A stretch of DNA of 64,000 nt, from the NCBI RefSeq assembly GCF_003945595.2, contig NW_024104420.1, positions 2,850,201 to 2,914,200 on the forward strand, read 5' to 3'. How positions within the stretch are numbered: the stretch's first letter is position 1; the number at the start of each line of letters is the position of its first letter. Source of the DNA: Pipra filicauda (taxonomy: Eukaryota > Chordata > Aves > Passeriformes > Pipridae). Under the pieces are notes generated by a model that was not told where the DNA came from, ran no database searches, and saw only the letters and a program-made list of their open reading frames with translations. Shown here one piece after another: positions 13,322 through 24,689 of the stretch. The position numbers and the translations under genes are program-made.

Positions 13322-14304
13322 CTGTGAAACCATCAGTAAAGAAAAGAACACACAAGGAAGGAATTTTTACAACACTTTATTCTCAGACAATAAAGGAACC
13401 ACACCACAAACAAGAATATGTGTATATGTCTCTCAATTAGAGTTTATCTTCCTCCCCTCAGTGATTCTGCAGGCTCAATTTCTGATTGAGGCAGCTGGAC
13501 TCCTTTCCTCTTCTTCATTACTCTCTTGTTTTTCAAAATCAGCTCATCAATGAAGTAGAGACAGAGAGCAGGTAGGTCCAGAGGAGACGCCTCTTTTCTG
13601 ATAAAATTTTGCTCACTTGTCAAGTTACTCACCACCTTGTTACCCTGGTCCTAATGTTCATATCCAGTTCTCAGAGAAAGACTGAGACAACTGGCTTCCA
13701 TTAGCCAGTCTAACCGCTCTTGGCAAAGACAATGAACAAAACATCTCCTTTCACCTCTTACATTCAGGTTAAAAATAAATAGGTGCCCTGGTTTTAGTGT
13801 GATGAAACAATCCAGAAGGAAAATGTCATGGACAGTGAATCTGAAACACAGTCTGAAAAGAGATGTAGACAAAACATCATGTTTTCTTGCACAGTACTGT
13901 ATAGACATTACTTCATGAATGACATATACGCATTGGAAATAGCATGTCACATACCTGAAAATATTTCTTCTACCCAAAAGGTTTTCTCCTCAGATCAGTA
14001 CTTCAGACTGAACAAAACAGTAACCCCTAAGTACTCTGGTGATATAGCTACTCTTTTTGCTTGGCGCTGAATAATGCCAACTCCCAAACTAGCTTTCAGG
14101 AAGTAGTAGCAGCTGAGGATTATGGGCAGTTCAGATATGGAAATAGCTGGAAGGTGTGCATCAACGTCCTTGTAGGCATAAATTCTCAGAAAAACCCCTG
14201 GAAAATAAAAAGTCTGAAAATTCACCTAGAATGTACCCCCCCAGGAAGTGCTAGTCACAGCCACATGAGGCAGAATGGAAAAACCAGGCCTGAACTGACT
14301 ACCT

Positions 14305-14331
14305 GGGGGTGGGAGGTGGGGGGGAGGGGGG
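14305..14331 (+). other. G-quadruplex-forming G-run
   Basis: Twenty-seven bases contain G runs of 5, 3, 2, 7 and 6 separated by single T or A bases. Four runs of at least three G with one-base to four-base loops fit the canonical G4 rule on the plus strand. It stands alone in an otherwise AT-rich region and has no adjacent gene. Confidence 0.7.
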
Positions 14332-15599
14332 AAGACGAAAACCAACAAAAATACCCCAAACCGAAAAAAGAGAAGCAAAACCTGGCTAGGGCCCGTGACC
14401 CAGGTTCTGATTGTCTTCAGAAGTGAGTTCCCCTCATACTAATCTCATCAAACTCAAACTGCAGATTGTTATAGTGGTTCCTCAAAGTGCCAATTGCAGA
14501 ACAGCTGGTTGTCCATATTCACCCAACTCAAAACAGTGATTTGAAGCTTTGCAAAGCTTTCTAGCAGTACTTGCACAGAAACCTTTTTTGTTGATGATGA
14601 GTGTGAGCATACTTCGAAAACCATTGAATTTATGATTTATGTAAAGATAGGCTTTAGACACTTCTAAAATTGTACTGTACTCCTCTGTGCTTACAAAGAC
14701 ATGTCTACTTTGGGTCTTCTTTACATGATATCATCTCGGTATTGTGAAAAATATGTTTCATGCTTCAAAATTATAAGGTCTGTTTTGGAAGATTTCTTCT
14801 GCCAACTTTGTTAAGGTCATCCATCAAAACAACATATCATTGATGTGTGGAGTCTCCCACTTAGTGTTGGAAAGTTCTGCTGAGGGCTTTTATGTTTATG
14901 CAATATTATGATGTGTTCCATTAGTTCTGATAAGACTAACAAATTCATGGAAGGATCTCTAATTAGAGACACAACATTCAGATTTCCTTCCATATGTTCC
15001 TTCCAATCCTGCCCTACAAGGGGGTCAACTAAACAATTTCATAATCCATCAAACGCTTCAACATTCTGCAGTTATTAATCACCTGGGGAAATTTACAGCT
15101 TGGGGAAAAGGGCATAGTTCCAACATGAATGCAAATATTAGTGAGGGCTGAGGTTATGAAGTTAAAGGATTTTCTCACAAAGGGAATATTGTCCTGAAGA
15201 TTTAAATGTCAGAAGTTTATGTGGAAAAATACCATCTCAGTGAAAAAAAAAATGAGGTTTTCACAGATCTATATGCAAATAGTATGAAGTAAGGAATCCA
15301 GAGGAAGACAATATTGTCACTGCAAGTGTTCAGAATTGGAATATAAAACATCAGAAGCAACAGAATGGAACAAGTGATTAGAAAAGAGAAATCTGAGAAT
15401 GAAGAAATAGGGCCCTGTCAAACACGGTATATGAGTTTGACTATCCGGATTTTAAACTGGTGTCATGGCAAGAATGAAATTTCTCCTGATGTGGCTCAGA
15501 ACTAGCCTGGCTTGCTTCTAAAGCACACGGCTGCCTCATGCTCACCTTGTTGCCCATCGGAAACCCCAGAGTCCCTCCAGGCAGACTGTGCCTTTGCTT

Positions 15600-16190
15600 T
15601 TGACTACTGTGTCCCAGGAGCAGGAATTCACATTTCCCCTTGTTGAACCTCGCACAGCTGTTTACAACCCAATCTTGTGTCTCTATAGAGTGGTTATTCC
15701 CTCCTGTGTATTCACAGCTTCTCTTGTGTCTCTATAGAGTGGCTATTCCCTCCTGTGTATTCACAGCTTCTCCTGTTGCGCCACACACAAACCTGGAGCA
15801 ACAGGTGCATTATTACTAGCATTTGGGTCAGTTATAAGGATATTGAGCACTGCTGGTCCCAGTATTCACCCTGTGGAGCTCTGCTTATGAGCAGCAGACA
15901 GTTTGACTTTGAGCCATTGACCACCACCAACCAGGTAACACAGTTTTCCATGCACTTTGTGGTCCATGTGATCAGCCCTTATAATGGGTTATCAGCAAGG
16001 ACACTACGGCGGGTTGCATCAAACATCCTGCTAAAATCGAAGTAAGTGATATCCTCAGCTCTCTGCCCACCACTAAGTTGTTTCACCATAGATAGTGACA
16101 AGATAGGTCATGCACCATTTATCCTTGGAAAACATGTGTTGGCTTTTCCCAGTCACATTGTTGTCCTTCACACGCCTGGAAACAATAGCT
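15600..16190 (-). mobile_element. Degenerate CR1 LINE fragment (RT region, antisense)
   Basis: Read on the minus strand this is an old CR1 reverse-transcriptase segment. Plus-strand landmarks match the complement of CR1: TTGTTGAACCTCGCACAGCT, the block around 15838-15880 corresponding to the 'tolerated start of a lone GPVL region', and the stretch 16000-16060 where CR1 encodes the motif-A region. It has many substitutions and small indels and no open frame. Boundaries are approximate. It contains a 49-bp tandem duplication listed separately. Confidence 0.65.
15673..15770. repeat. 49-bp tandem duplication inside the CR1 relic
   Basis: Two adjacent copies of a 49-bp unit beginning TCTTGTGTCTCTATAGAGTG occupy 15673-15721 and 15722-15770. 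They differ at only one base (GGTTATT versus GGCTATT), far less than the divergence of the surrounding CR1 relic, so the duplication is much younger than the insertion. Confidence 0.95.
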
Positions 16191-17439
16191 TATTAGAGGA
16201 CCCGTACCACAGTTTTGCTAGGGACAATAGTAAAGCTCATGACATTCTGAATCTGCATCTGCTTTGGGGTTAACTGTGATTTCTTCTAACTGTTTTCAGT
16301 TTAACACCATATGCAGTGGAAGGACACAAAGGCGGTTCTTTCAAAGTTTGTGTAGAGCACTTGAGGATGGATGATGCAAATTGGCACAGCAAATGTAGAA
16401 TGTAACTCATTCTGTCCCCAAGAAGCTCTTTGGAGGTTCTTAGCATCCAATAGATTAGCTCATGGAACAACGGGAGAGCTATAGAGGAAAAAGAAATGAA
16501 AAATACTGTCCAAATTGTGAAGAATATCCTCAGTACATATGTCAGAACAAGCACCAGTGATGGTAACTCTCCCCTTTTCCCAGCAACTTCCTGCATGTGC
16601 AATATTGTGTTGCTCATGCATACATGGATACAGAAGTTGAGCATGGTGAGGTCTGGTGGGCCTGTAACACAGGTACCTTCACTAGCCTGCCCTCTATGAG
16701 AACATATGCTTGTCTGTTGGGGGGTTAGGCTGTCTGGGAGTGTTTATTTATTCAGGCCATGATATTTTGACCTGCAGCTTCAGATGTCTCTGTGTAGGAG
16801 CTGAATCTCTTGTTTAACCACCCTAAAAACCCTGGGGAAGGCATTTGTTTGATAAATTCACTCGAATAGATATCTGAGTGCATTTCTTATAAGACAACAC
16901 AAAAGGTATATATAATAGTAAAGGAATGAAGTTGTTGCTAATATTTCTGCTATGGTATATCTCTGTTTTTACTTTTAGGCAAGGTAATTTCACCTTTTAC
17001 ACTGTACAGTTAGTTCATAAAGTCACATAAAGGCTACATTCTTTTCCAGAGGAATGTAAACATTAGCTATTCAATAGTGAGATGGATTTGAGACCCATGT
17101 TGGCACAATCAATAGAGTTTTATGAATACTTAGTTTATTAGCATTATATATAATTAATTCAACCCAGGCAGACTCTTTTAAAAAGCAATTTGCTAAGCTG
17201 TCCAACAATACAGCAAAAAAAAACTTTGCTAAGAGGCATAGTTTTCAAAAAATATTTGTAGAATAAAAACATGACAAATACTTTTCTTCTGAATCTGCAG
17301 TTCAATTGCAGCATTGTCTTCACAAAAATTCACAGCTATGATGGGTGGAATACAAAGAAAAGATATTATTTTAAATAATAAAGATTTTAAAAACATAACA
17401 TACTACAAGAGGTATTTCCCATCTAAAGGAGGTAGTAAA

Positions 17440-17560
17440 TGAATGCATTACTTAGTTCAGAATGATTTAAATATTGCTCAATAATTAATGCGCTGCTGTG
17501 CTAATGTGGCATTATAGAAAACTAATTCAAAGGCAATTAGTAGTATTAGATGAAAGTTTT
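17440..17560. promoter_or_regulatory. Candidate enhancer-like homeobox-motif cluster
   Basis: The block is dense in TAAT/ATTA cores, including ATAATTAATG, GCTAATG, GCATTATAG, CTAATTC and GGCAATTAG, spaced by non-repetitive sequence. Such clusters are typical of developmental conserved non-coding elements in gene deserts around transcription-factor genes. Conservation has not been tested, so this is a guess from texture. Confidence 0.2.
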
Positions 17561-18519
17561 GCTTTGGGGACTTTTATTATTTAGATGCTATTTTTTATCA
17601 TCAATAAATGATAGCTTACACTTAGGCTTATACTGCTCTGTACATACTCTCTACTGGAGATGCATATACTTCAGCTGGTCAGTCCTTGCAGCTCAGAGAA
17701 AGCAACGCCAGAACAGTTCCCTGAATTCAAGCTGTCCCATGGGTGTGCAAACATTTTTAACCCTGCCACCTCCTCACTATTGTAGCTAAGATATAAGGGA
17801 AGAATTCAGTATCCTGGCATTGTCCTGCACTTCAGTCCCATGGAGAGGCAAAGGTTAAGAATGAGGAAAATTAGGCAGACAGCCCTGTGTGGCCCAGAGA
17901 AAGACATGCTATTCTGTGGGGACAAACTCCCCTTAACATAGATGGGAGAAAGCTCTATGAATGAGATCATTTTGACTTCCTTTGCTCTCATGCTAATGTG
18001 GGCTTTCTTCCTTTTAGCTAAAGCAGGTCAGCCATGCAGGAAGGTTCAGCGGGGATACATTGTGAACCACTTCTGAAGCCCCAGTGCCTCTCCTGCAACT
18101 CAGGTCCTGAAGGATGTGGCTCACAAGGGCTTTTCTCGCCCTGCAACCAGTGTGCGAGGGTCCAGCATCCGTGCATCCTGCCACCCTTCTCCCAGCAAGA
18201 TCCCCGCAGCAAGGCCCTGGCAGCCCGCACACTCAGAGAAGCCAGGGAGAGCAGGCTGGATTTTAGACCCCCTCTTAGGAGCTGATTAAAATCAGCTGGT
18301 GTACACCCAGCCCTCCTCAATAGCGTTAATTTTCAATGAGGGGGCAGCTCCCCAACATTCAGGAGTGCCAGGGATCACGTACTAGTCACAGTGACAATCT
18401 ACCAGACAGACCCCTTTCTGTTGCTGTTTGTTGCTGACTTTTTTTAATCCTTGGATTACTTTACTCTCAAACTCTTTTATAGTTTGCTCACTGAATTATG
18501 TTCACTCCAGAGAAGTGCA

Positions 18520-18850
18520 TCCAGTTCCTTCTGTTCCCACAGTAATCATCAATTCAAGCTGAAGTGAAAGGGTCAAATTTAAAGGCAAGAAAACGGTGGT
18601 GTAAATTTCTCATTAGCAAATCAATGCAAATCTGTGAAATTCAGTGTCATTGAACCACAGTCAGCCCTGCTTTAGGTGAAAACAAATTCCATCAATTTCT
18701 GTGGGAATAGCATATTTTTTACTCTTCATTTGATCTACTGGGCCAAGTTGCCTCTATACCTTTGACACTGCTGTGAATTTTGAATTAATTAAGGAGGTCA
18801 GCATCTCTGGCACGCTGAATATAAATCTGTACACTTCACCTGCTGAGAGG
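18520..18850. promoter_or_regulatory. Candidate regulatory block with a perfect octamer
   Basis: A non-repetitive AT-rich block carries a perfect POU octamer ATGCAAAT at 18624-18631 next to CATTAGCAAAT, and TTAATTAA-type homeodomain sites near 18783-18795. It contains no repeats or open frame. It could be an enhancer-type element, but sequence alone cannot show activity. Confidence 0.2.
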
Positions 18851-19747
18851 GGAATGGAGCTGAAGTAGCAAAAAAAAAGAGTCAGGATAAGAAAATAAAC
18901 TTGGCCAACATAACATTTTCATCATCCCTTTGAACCTCGTTGGTGGTGGCAGCTTCTACCTCCTCAAAATGTGCACTGCATTAACAGATCCATACACACA
19001 ATGGACTTGATGAGCAGATGGCTGGGAGGTAGGAGATAAAGTACCGAAAAGAAGGCTGCTGTGCATACAAAGAAAATGCCATCCCTGCAGCCCCAAATTC
19101 AGCCCTTGACTGGCACTGCCCCCCAGACTGAGCGATGCTGCTGGGGGAAGAAAAGTGGCACGACCACTCTGGAGTATTGTCTAAGCCTGTGCTGACAGGC
19201 AGTATGTTCCCTTACATATATTAAAATCCTCTAAACCTAACACACAGACCAAAACATAAAATATGTCCTTCAAGGAAATAAAAAGTCAAAGCTCTCCACA
19301 AGCATGTGCTGTCTGATTTCCTTCCCAGTGGATCACTGTGCCTGCCCTGTCGGGGAGGGTGCAGGGAGAGGATCACTCTCAGTGCAGTGATGAGAGTGGT
19401 GGTATTTACTGCTTCTGGAGCAAGAAGGGGAACCTGCCACAGACATCAGACAATGTGTGTGCACTCTAGACCAGTGGTCAGCAGCAGCTCACCACTACTA
19501 CATTCATATCCTTTCTCTGCATATGCTCATGAGGCTCTTTAATTCTTGCTGGTTCATTTAAAAAACGGACTTTAAGGCTTCTGAACTTATAGGGACATTA
19601 ACAAATTATTTTACTTATGCCTTTGAAAATACAACATGTATTTAAATGTCTGAAAATCAGTTGTAGTTTTACATATACATGTGCATGTATACATACCTAC
19701 ACACATATCTATACATTAAACGGTTTAAAAGTAGACTTACATATAAT

Positions 19748-19763
19748 GTATATATATATATAA
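19748..19763. repeat. Short (TA)n microsatellite
   Basis: About eight TA units lie inside a longer alternating purine-pyrimidine region (roughly 19670-19765) that also has CATATACATG and ACACAC segments. Confidence 0.8.
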
Positions 19764-21045
19764 TACTAGAAATAAGAAAAGCAGAAAGAAATACATTTGA
19801 CTGTGAAATTTGGTCTACCTATACACTTTTCAATGAACCTTTAGTGACTTAAAATTTGCATCAGAGCCTATTTTGTCCTCTTTTTCACAAGATCTTAACT
19901 GTACTCTCTCACATTACTAACCAACTTGTAAGAGACTTAAATTCTTGTGAAATGCATGCATCCTGCCACCTTGGTTGGGTCACAGCCAGCATTAATGTTG
20001 TCAAGGAAAGGCTGTTCTTTTTTTATTATTTATTTTTCACATTGTCCCAATTTACTTGATATTGTTTTGCATTTTTAGCACCATTATCTCTGAAAGCCAA
20101 GATGAAACATTATACAGGATTCATCTTATTATCTCTGAAATAAATATGAACAAAGGCAAATATGAAGTGTAAGCAGTTTGGCAATAATGCCATATTCAAC
20201 ACTGAAAATATTACCGGATCGGATTCTAGTTGGTCCCTTTAGGCAGAACTGTTTCTTCTGCACACACACATACAACTCATACTAATATACTTTTAAAGGA
20301 GATTTGTGGGAGCTTTTTGCACTTATCTGCCCAAGACCGCCACACAACTCCTATAGGGGCTAAAATGAATTTATGAAGAAGCCAAAACAGGATGATAGCA
20401 CCTACAGATGTAAAGGTCACAGAACTGTGTGCCAAACATATAAGGACTTGCCCACTTTTCCTGCAATAGCTGTCAATATATGTTTAGGCAGACCTTCTTG
20501 TCTGGAGTAAGCACTGGGGCCTGAGTCACTGTCATGTATGTAACTGCAAAACAAACCCAAAACTGGACCTAAGTTTGCAATCTGCAGCATTGTTCCCTTC
20601 CTGACACTGACTAAAAGCACTTTTCTGGAAATGGTAAAAATTTGCAATAAATTTCAGAACTGTAGATGTGAAAACACACAGCTGGATTAAAATTCTTGGT
20701 TCTGAATGTTTTAAATTTCAAACCTGGATCACATCCTAATCAGAAAGTCACTGTTGGATTTGCTGTGGTCAGCATCTCATGTGAGCTGTCAATTGTATTT
20801 CCTATAAAAATGGCAGGAATTTTATGAAAGCAGCTCTTCTAGAGAGATATTTTTTTTTGCTATTCTCCAGACTGATTTCAGCTGATTTGTCTTTACCTAC
20901 CCTGTACCGTACTCAGACTCTGGAAAACATACTTCAGTGTGCTCTGTGGAGCAACTGAGAGATCATAGAATCATAGAATCAGCTGGGTTGGAAGGGACCT
21001 CCAAGATTATCAAGTCCAACCCTTGATCCACTACCATTGTGGTTA

Positions 21046-21390
21046 CTAGATCATGGCACTAAGTGCCACATCCAGTCTCTTCTTAAAAATCTCCAGGGAT
21101 GGAGAATCCACTACTTCCCTGGGCAGCCCATTCCAATGTCTGATCACCCTCTCTGTAAAGAAATTCTTTCTAATATCTAACCTAAATCTCCCCTGGCACA
21201 ACTTGAGACCATGCCCTCTTGTCTTGCTGATAGTTGCCTGGGAAAAGAGACCAACCCCCACCTGGCTACAACCTCCTTTCAGGGAGTTGTAGAGAGTGAG
21301 GAGGTCTCCCCTGAGCCTCCTCTTCTCCAGGCTGAACAGCCCCAGCTCCCTCAGCCTCTTCTCATAGGACTTGTGCTTGAGTCCCTTCAC
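21046..21390 (-). pseudogene. CR1 ORF2 C-terminal fragment
   Basis: A 114-codon frame holds the conserved CR1 C-terminus: [53 protein letters not shown] and FKKRLD, just upstream of the 3' tail repeat. The preserved C-terminus with a broken core agrees with neutral decay after insertion. Confidence 0.85.
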
Positions 21391-21518
21391 CAGCCTAATT
21401 GCCCTCCTCTGGACCTGCTCCAGGACCTCAATATCCTTCCTGAACTGAGGGGCCCAGAACTGGACACAGTACTCAGGTTATGTGTACTGCCTCACCAGCG
21501 CTGAGTACAGGGGAAGAA

Positions 21519-21962
21519 TCACTTCCTTGGACCTGCTGGCCACACTGTTCCTGATCCAGGCCAGGATCCATTGGCCTTCTTGGCCACCTGGGCACACTGC
21601 TGGCTCATGTTCAGCTTCCTGTCAATCCAAACTCCCAGGTCCCTCTCTGTCTGGCTGCTCTCCAGCCACTCTGTGCCCAGCCTGTAGCTCTGCAGGGGAT
21701 TGTTGTGGCCACAGTGCAGGACCCGGCACTTGGCCTTGTGGAACCTCATCCCGTTGGGATCAGCCCAACTCACCAGCCTGTCCAGGTCCCTCAGCAGAGC
21801 CCTCCTGCCTTCCAGCTGATCAACACTCCCGCCTAACTTAGTGTCATCTGCAAATTTGCTGATGATGGACTCAATCCCCTCATCTAAATCAATAAAGATA
21901 TTAAACAGAACTGGGCCCAACACTGATCCCTGGGGGACACCACTAGTTGGTGGTGCTGCCAA
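21519..21962 (-). pseudogene. CR1 ORF2 reverse transcriptase, catalytic-core fragment
   Basis: A 147-codon frame begins [18 protein letters not shown], the conserved block preceding the active site, and contains FADDTK (codons at 21837-21854), the catalytic DD box. It continues through the thumb region ([21 protein letters not shown]) and then loses frame near 21.57 kb. It is a decayed part of the CR1 at 20962-23430, not a host gene. Confidence 0.85.
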
Positions 21963-22064
21963 CTGGATGCAGCCCCGTTCACCACCACTCTCTGGGCCTG
22001 GCCCTCCAGCCAGTTCCTAACCCAGCACAGGGTGCCCCTGTCCAAGCCATGGGCTGTAGCTTTT

Positions 22065-22880
22065 TCAGGAGAATGCTGTGGGAGACAGTGTAAAAGGCCT
22101 TGCTGAAGTCCAGGTAGACACATCCACAGCCTTCCCCTCATCCACCAGGCGGGTCACCTGATCATAAAAGGAGATCAGGTTGGTCAAACAGGACCTTCCC
22201 CTCCTAAACCCGTGCTGGCTGGGTCTGTTCCTTTGTCCATCCTGTAGGTGCTCTGTGATTGCATTGAGGATGATCTGCTCCATAACCTTGCCAGGCACTG
22301 AGGTCAGGCTGACGGGCCTGTAGTTTCCTGGGTCCTCCTTCTGGCCCTTTTTGTGGATTGGCGTGACATTTGCCAACTTCCAGTCATCTGGGACTTCCCC
22401 AGTGAGCCAGGACTGTTGATAGATGATGGAGAGAGGCTTGGTGAGCTTTTCTGCCAGCTCCCTCATCACCCTTGGGTGGATCCCATCTGGTCCCATAGAC
22501 TTGTGGGGATCCAAGCAGCTCAGTAGGTCATGGACTGTTTCCTTCTGGCTTACAGGGGGGCTGTTCATATTCTTGTCTCTTTCTACAAGCTCCAGAAGCC
22601 AGCTGTCCTCAGGACAACCTGTCTTACTGTTGAAAACTGAGACAAAGAAGGTGTTAAATACCTCAGCCTTTTCCTCATCTTTGATAACTATATTCATGCC
22701 CATGTCCAGTAAAGAGTGGAGGTTTTCCTTGCCCCTCCTTTTGCTATTGATGTATCTGTAAAAGGACTTTTTGTTATCCTTCACAGAGATGGCGAGATTC
22801 AGTTCAAGTTGTGCCTTCGTCCCTCTAATTTTCTTTCTAGTTGGCCTAACTATATTCCTAAATTCTTCCTGAGTAGTCAA
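22065..22880 (-). pseudogene. CR1 ORF2 reverse transcriptase, N-terminal fragment
   Basis: An open frame of 271 codons covers the linker and the first half of the CR1 reverse transcriptase. The visible motifs are KSMGPDGIHPRVMREL (about residues 125-140), PIHKKGQKEDPGNYRPVSL (about 175-193) and QHGFRRGRSCLTNL (about 222-235). After VDEGKAVDV the frame shifts because one base is missing at about 22125-22130. The continuation in the next frame (VYLDFSKAF) carries the motif-A aspartate but then has Tyr where the family has a second Asp. The last 18 or so residues of this frame are therefore not CR1 protein. Confidence 0.85.
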
Positions 22881-23430
22881 CCCTTTTTTCCATAATCAGT
22901 AGGCTCTCTTCTTTACCCTAATTTCTTTCAAAATCTCCCTTTTCAGCCAGACCAATCGTCTTCCCCACCGGCTTGCCTTTCAGCACAGTGGGACAGCCTG
23001 CTCCTGTGCTTTCAAAACTTGCTTCTTGAAGTACATCCATCCCTCCTGGACCCCCTTGTTTCCAAGGGCTGTTTCCCAGGGTAGACTCTGAACTAGTCTT
23101 CTAAATAGGCCGAAATCTGCCCTCCAGAAGTCCAATGTAGAGGTTTTATTGATGGCCCTCCTTGCATCCCTGAGTATTGAAAACTCTATTATTTCATGGT
23201 CACTGTGTCCCAGACGTCCACCGACCACCACATCTCCCACCAGCCCCTCTCTGTGAACAGGAGGTCTAGCAGGGCTCCATCCCTGGTAGGCTCATTTACC
23301 AGCTGGAGCAGGAAATTATCCTCTATACACTCTAGGAATCTCCTAGACTGCCTCTTCTCCACTATGTGGAGTTCCCAGCAGACATCCGGCAGGTTAAAGT
23401 CACCTACAAGAACAAGGGCTGGCGATTTTG

Positions 23431-24099
23431 AGACATCTGATGAATCTGTGTATCATCAGCAAACTGAAAAGACTCATCTTCTCACTTTACTTGATGGTAG
23501 GCTTAAGAAGAGAACTATGAGATGTGGTATCTAACATCCAGCACCGTGGTGAAGACTCTCTCTTGGCTCCCCAACATAGAGCTCCATCCCTTCTGCTAGA
23601 AACCACAGGAATATCAAGAGCGAGACACAGCTGCTGGAGGTTGTAAGACCTCAAGTATGCAAACTAGCAGTTAAACCCTCATCTGGTCCTTGCAGATCCA
23701 TTCAAATGGAAATCACTTCAGTTTAAGTTGGAGTATCCTGCATTTCTTTAATTTCCATGAGCTTTTGATGACCCCCTCTGGATCATTATTCCATTAAGAT
23801 TGAACTTTGTAGCGCACATGCTCTCCACCTTGGTACGTACTGTAGATATTACTTCATTCAACTGATGCTCCAGGAATTAATTAGTTGCTCACTTCTCATG
23901 CAATTCTTTAGATCTAACTGCCTATTTTTGAGTAACCTAATTAAAAACCTTGTTAAGGATTTATTTCAACTCCATGTGGATAACACTCGCATCCTGGTCC
24001 TGTCCCATTCGTTATTAAGAACGAGAGCTGAAACATCCTGCTGCTGCTGGTGCAGTCAAACCTCTTTGTGCCACATCACCTCTATATGGCCAAAAAGAA
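23431..24099. other. Intergenic DNA between CR1 copies, no gene seen
   Basis: Unassigned sequence. The short open frames show no family resemblance and I see no clear repeat. Confidence 0.5.
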
Positions 24100-24465
24100 C
24101 TGGGTTTGTTCAGCCCTGAGAAAGGAAGGAGGAAAGGAGATTTGACTGTTGTCTACAGCTATCTAATGGAAGGGTGTAGAGAAAGCAGAGCCAGACCCTT
24201 CCCAAAGCTAGACAGAGGACGAAGAAAAGACAAAAGATACAAGCTGGAACATGGGAAAATTCAACTAGGTATGATATAGGTAATTTTCCCCATGAAGGTG
24301 GTGAAATACTGGAACGGAAGCCTAGAAAGGTGTGGGATTTGCATCCCTGAAGATAAATTTCTTCAGCCCCAACCAACCTCTTCTAATCAAAACTTCTTTG
24401 AGCTGGATGTTGGACTACCCACCTTCACAGGTCTCTTCCAGCAGGAAGTAGTATGTGATTCTAAG
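24100..24465 (+). mobile_element. Old CR1 LINE 3' fragment
   Basis: Plus-strand sequence follows the CR1 3' region with heavy divergence: TTCAGCCCTGAGAAAGGAAGGAGG (cf. the [15 protein letters not shown] block; only the pattern is retained), GTGGTGAAATACTGGAACGG, GAGCTGGATGTTGGACTACC and a closing GTATGTGATTCTAAG that resembles the CR1 end. No frame is open. The 5' boundary is approximate. Confidence 0.7.
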
Positions 24466-24689
24466 AGCAAAACAAGGAGGTAGATTTAACAAAATATGGC
24501 TGAGGGTACACATTTCTCATTTTCCTGAGTTGTTTTCTAAAAAGTCTCCTAACAACCATGTTTCATTTGCCCTATTTGAAATGTATCTAAAATCTCAAGA
24601 CAATTTCCAGCATAAGATTAAAACATCAAAGTGCCCTCAACCCTAAGTGACTTTACTTCCCTTTCATGCTGGTTGCATTTTCAAGCTTG

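Larger units (their letters stand above)
16191..20961. other. Intergenic DNA, no gene seen
   Basis: No coding gene is supported. A 124-codon minus-strand frame at 16270-16644 has a hydrophobic centre but no family resemblance. Two blocks, near 17.44-17.56 kb and 18.52-18.85 kb, look like possible conserved non-coding elements and are listed separately. A GC-richer patch at about 18.03-18.33 kb ends in a short palindrome. Confidence 0.6.
20962..23430 (-). mobile_element. CR1 LINE, 5'-truncated, about 2.47 kb
   Basis: The element reads on the minus strand. Its 3' end is the (ATTCTATG)2-type tail seen as ATCATAGAATCATAGAATCA at 20962-20981. From 5' to 3' it contains the C-terminal part of the endonuclease (GDFN near 23400, LLDLLFTE, then the HSDHEII motif near 23180), the reverse transcriptase (GPDGIHP, NYRPVSL, QHGFRRG, FADDTK) and the conserved ORF2 C-terminus ([19 protein letters not shown]). 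ORF1 and the N-terminal half of the endonuclease are missing, the usual result of incomplete target-primed reverse transcription. The reading frame is broken at least near 22.13 kb and between 21.39 and 21.52 kb, so the copy is dead. The 5' boundary is approximate. A poly-A tail is absent, as expected for CR1. Confidence 0.95.

Noticed and set aside
16270..16644. 124-codon minus-strand frame with a hydrophobic segment
   Set aside because: A membrane-like segment is present, but there are no recognisable motifs, no start context, and no neighbouring exons.
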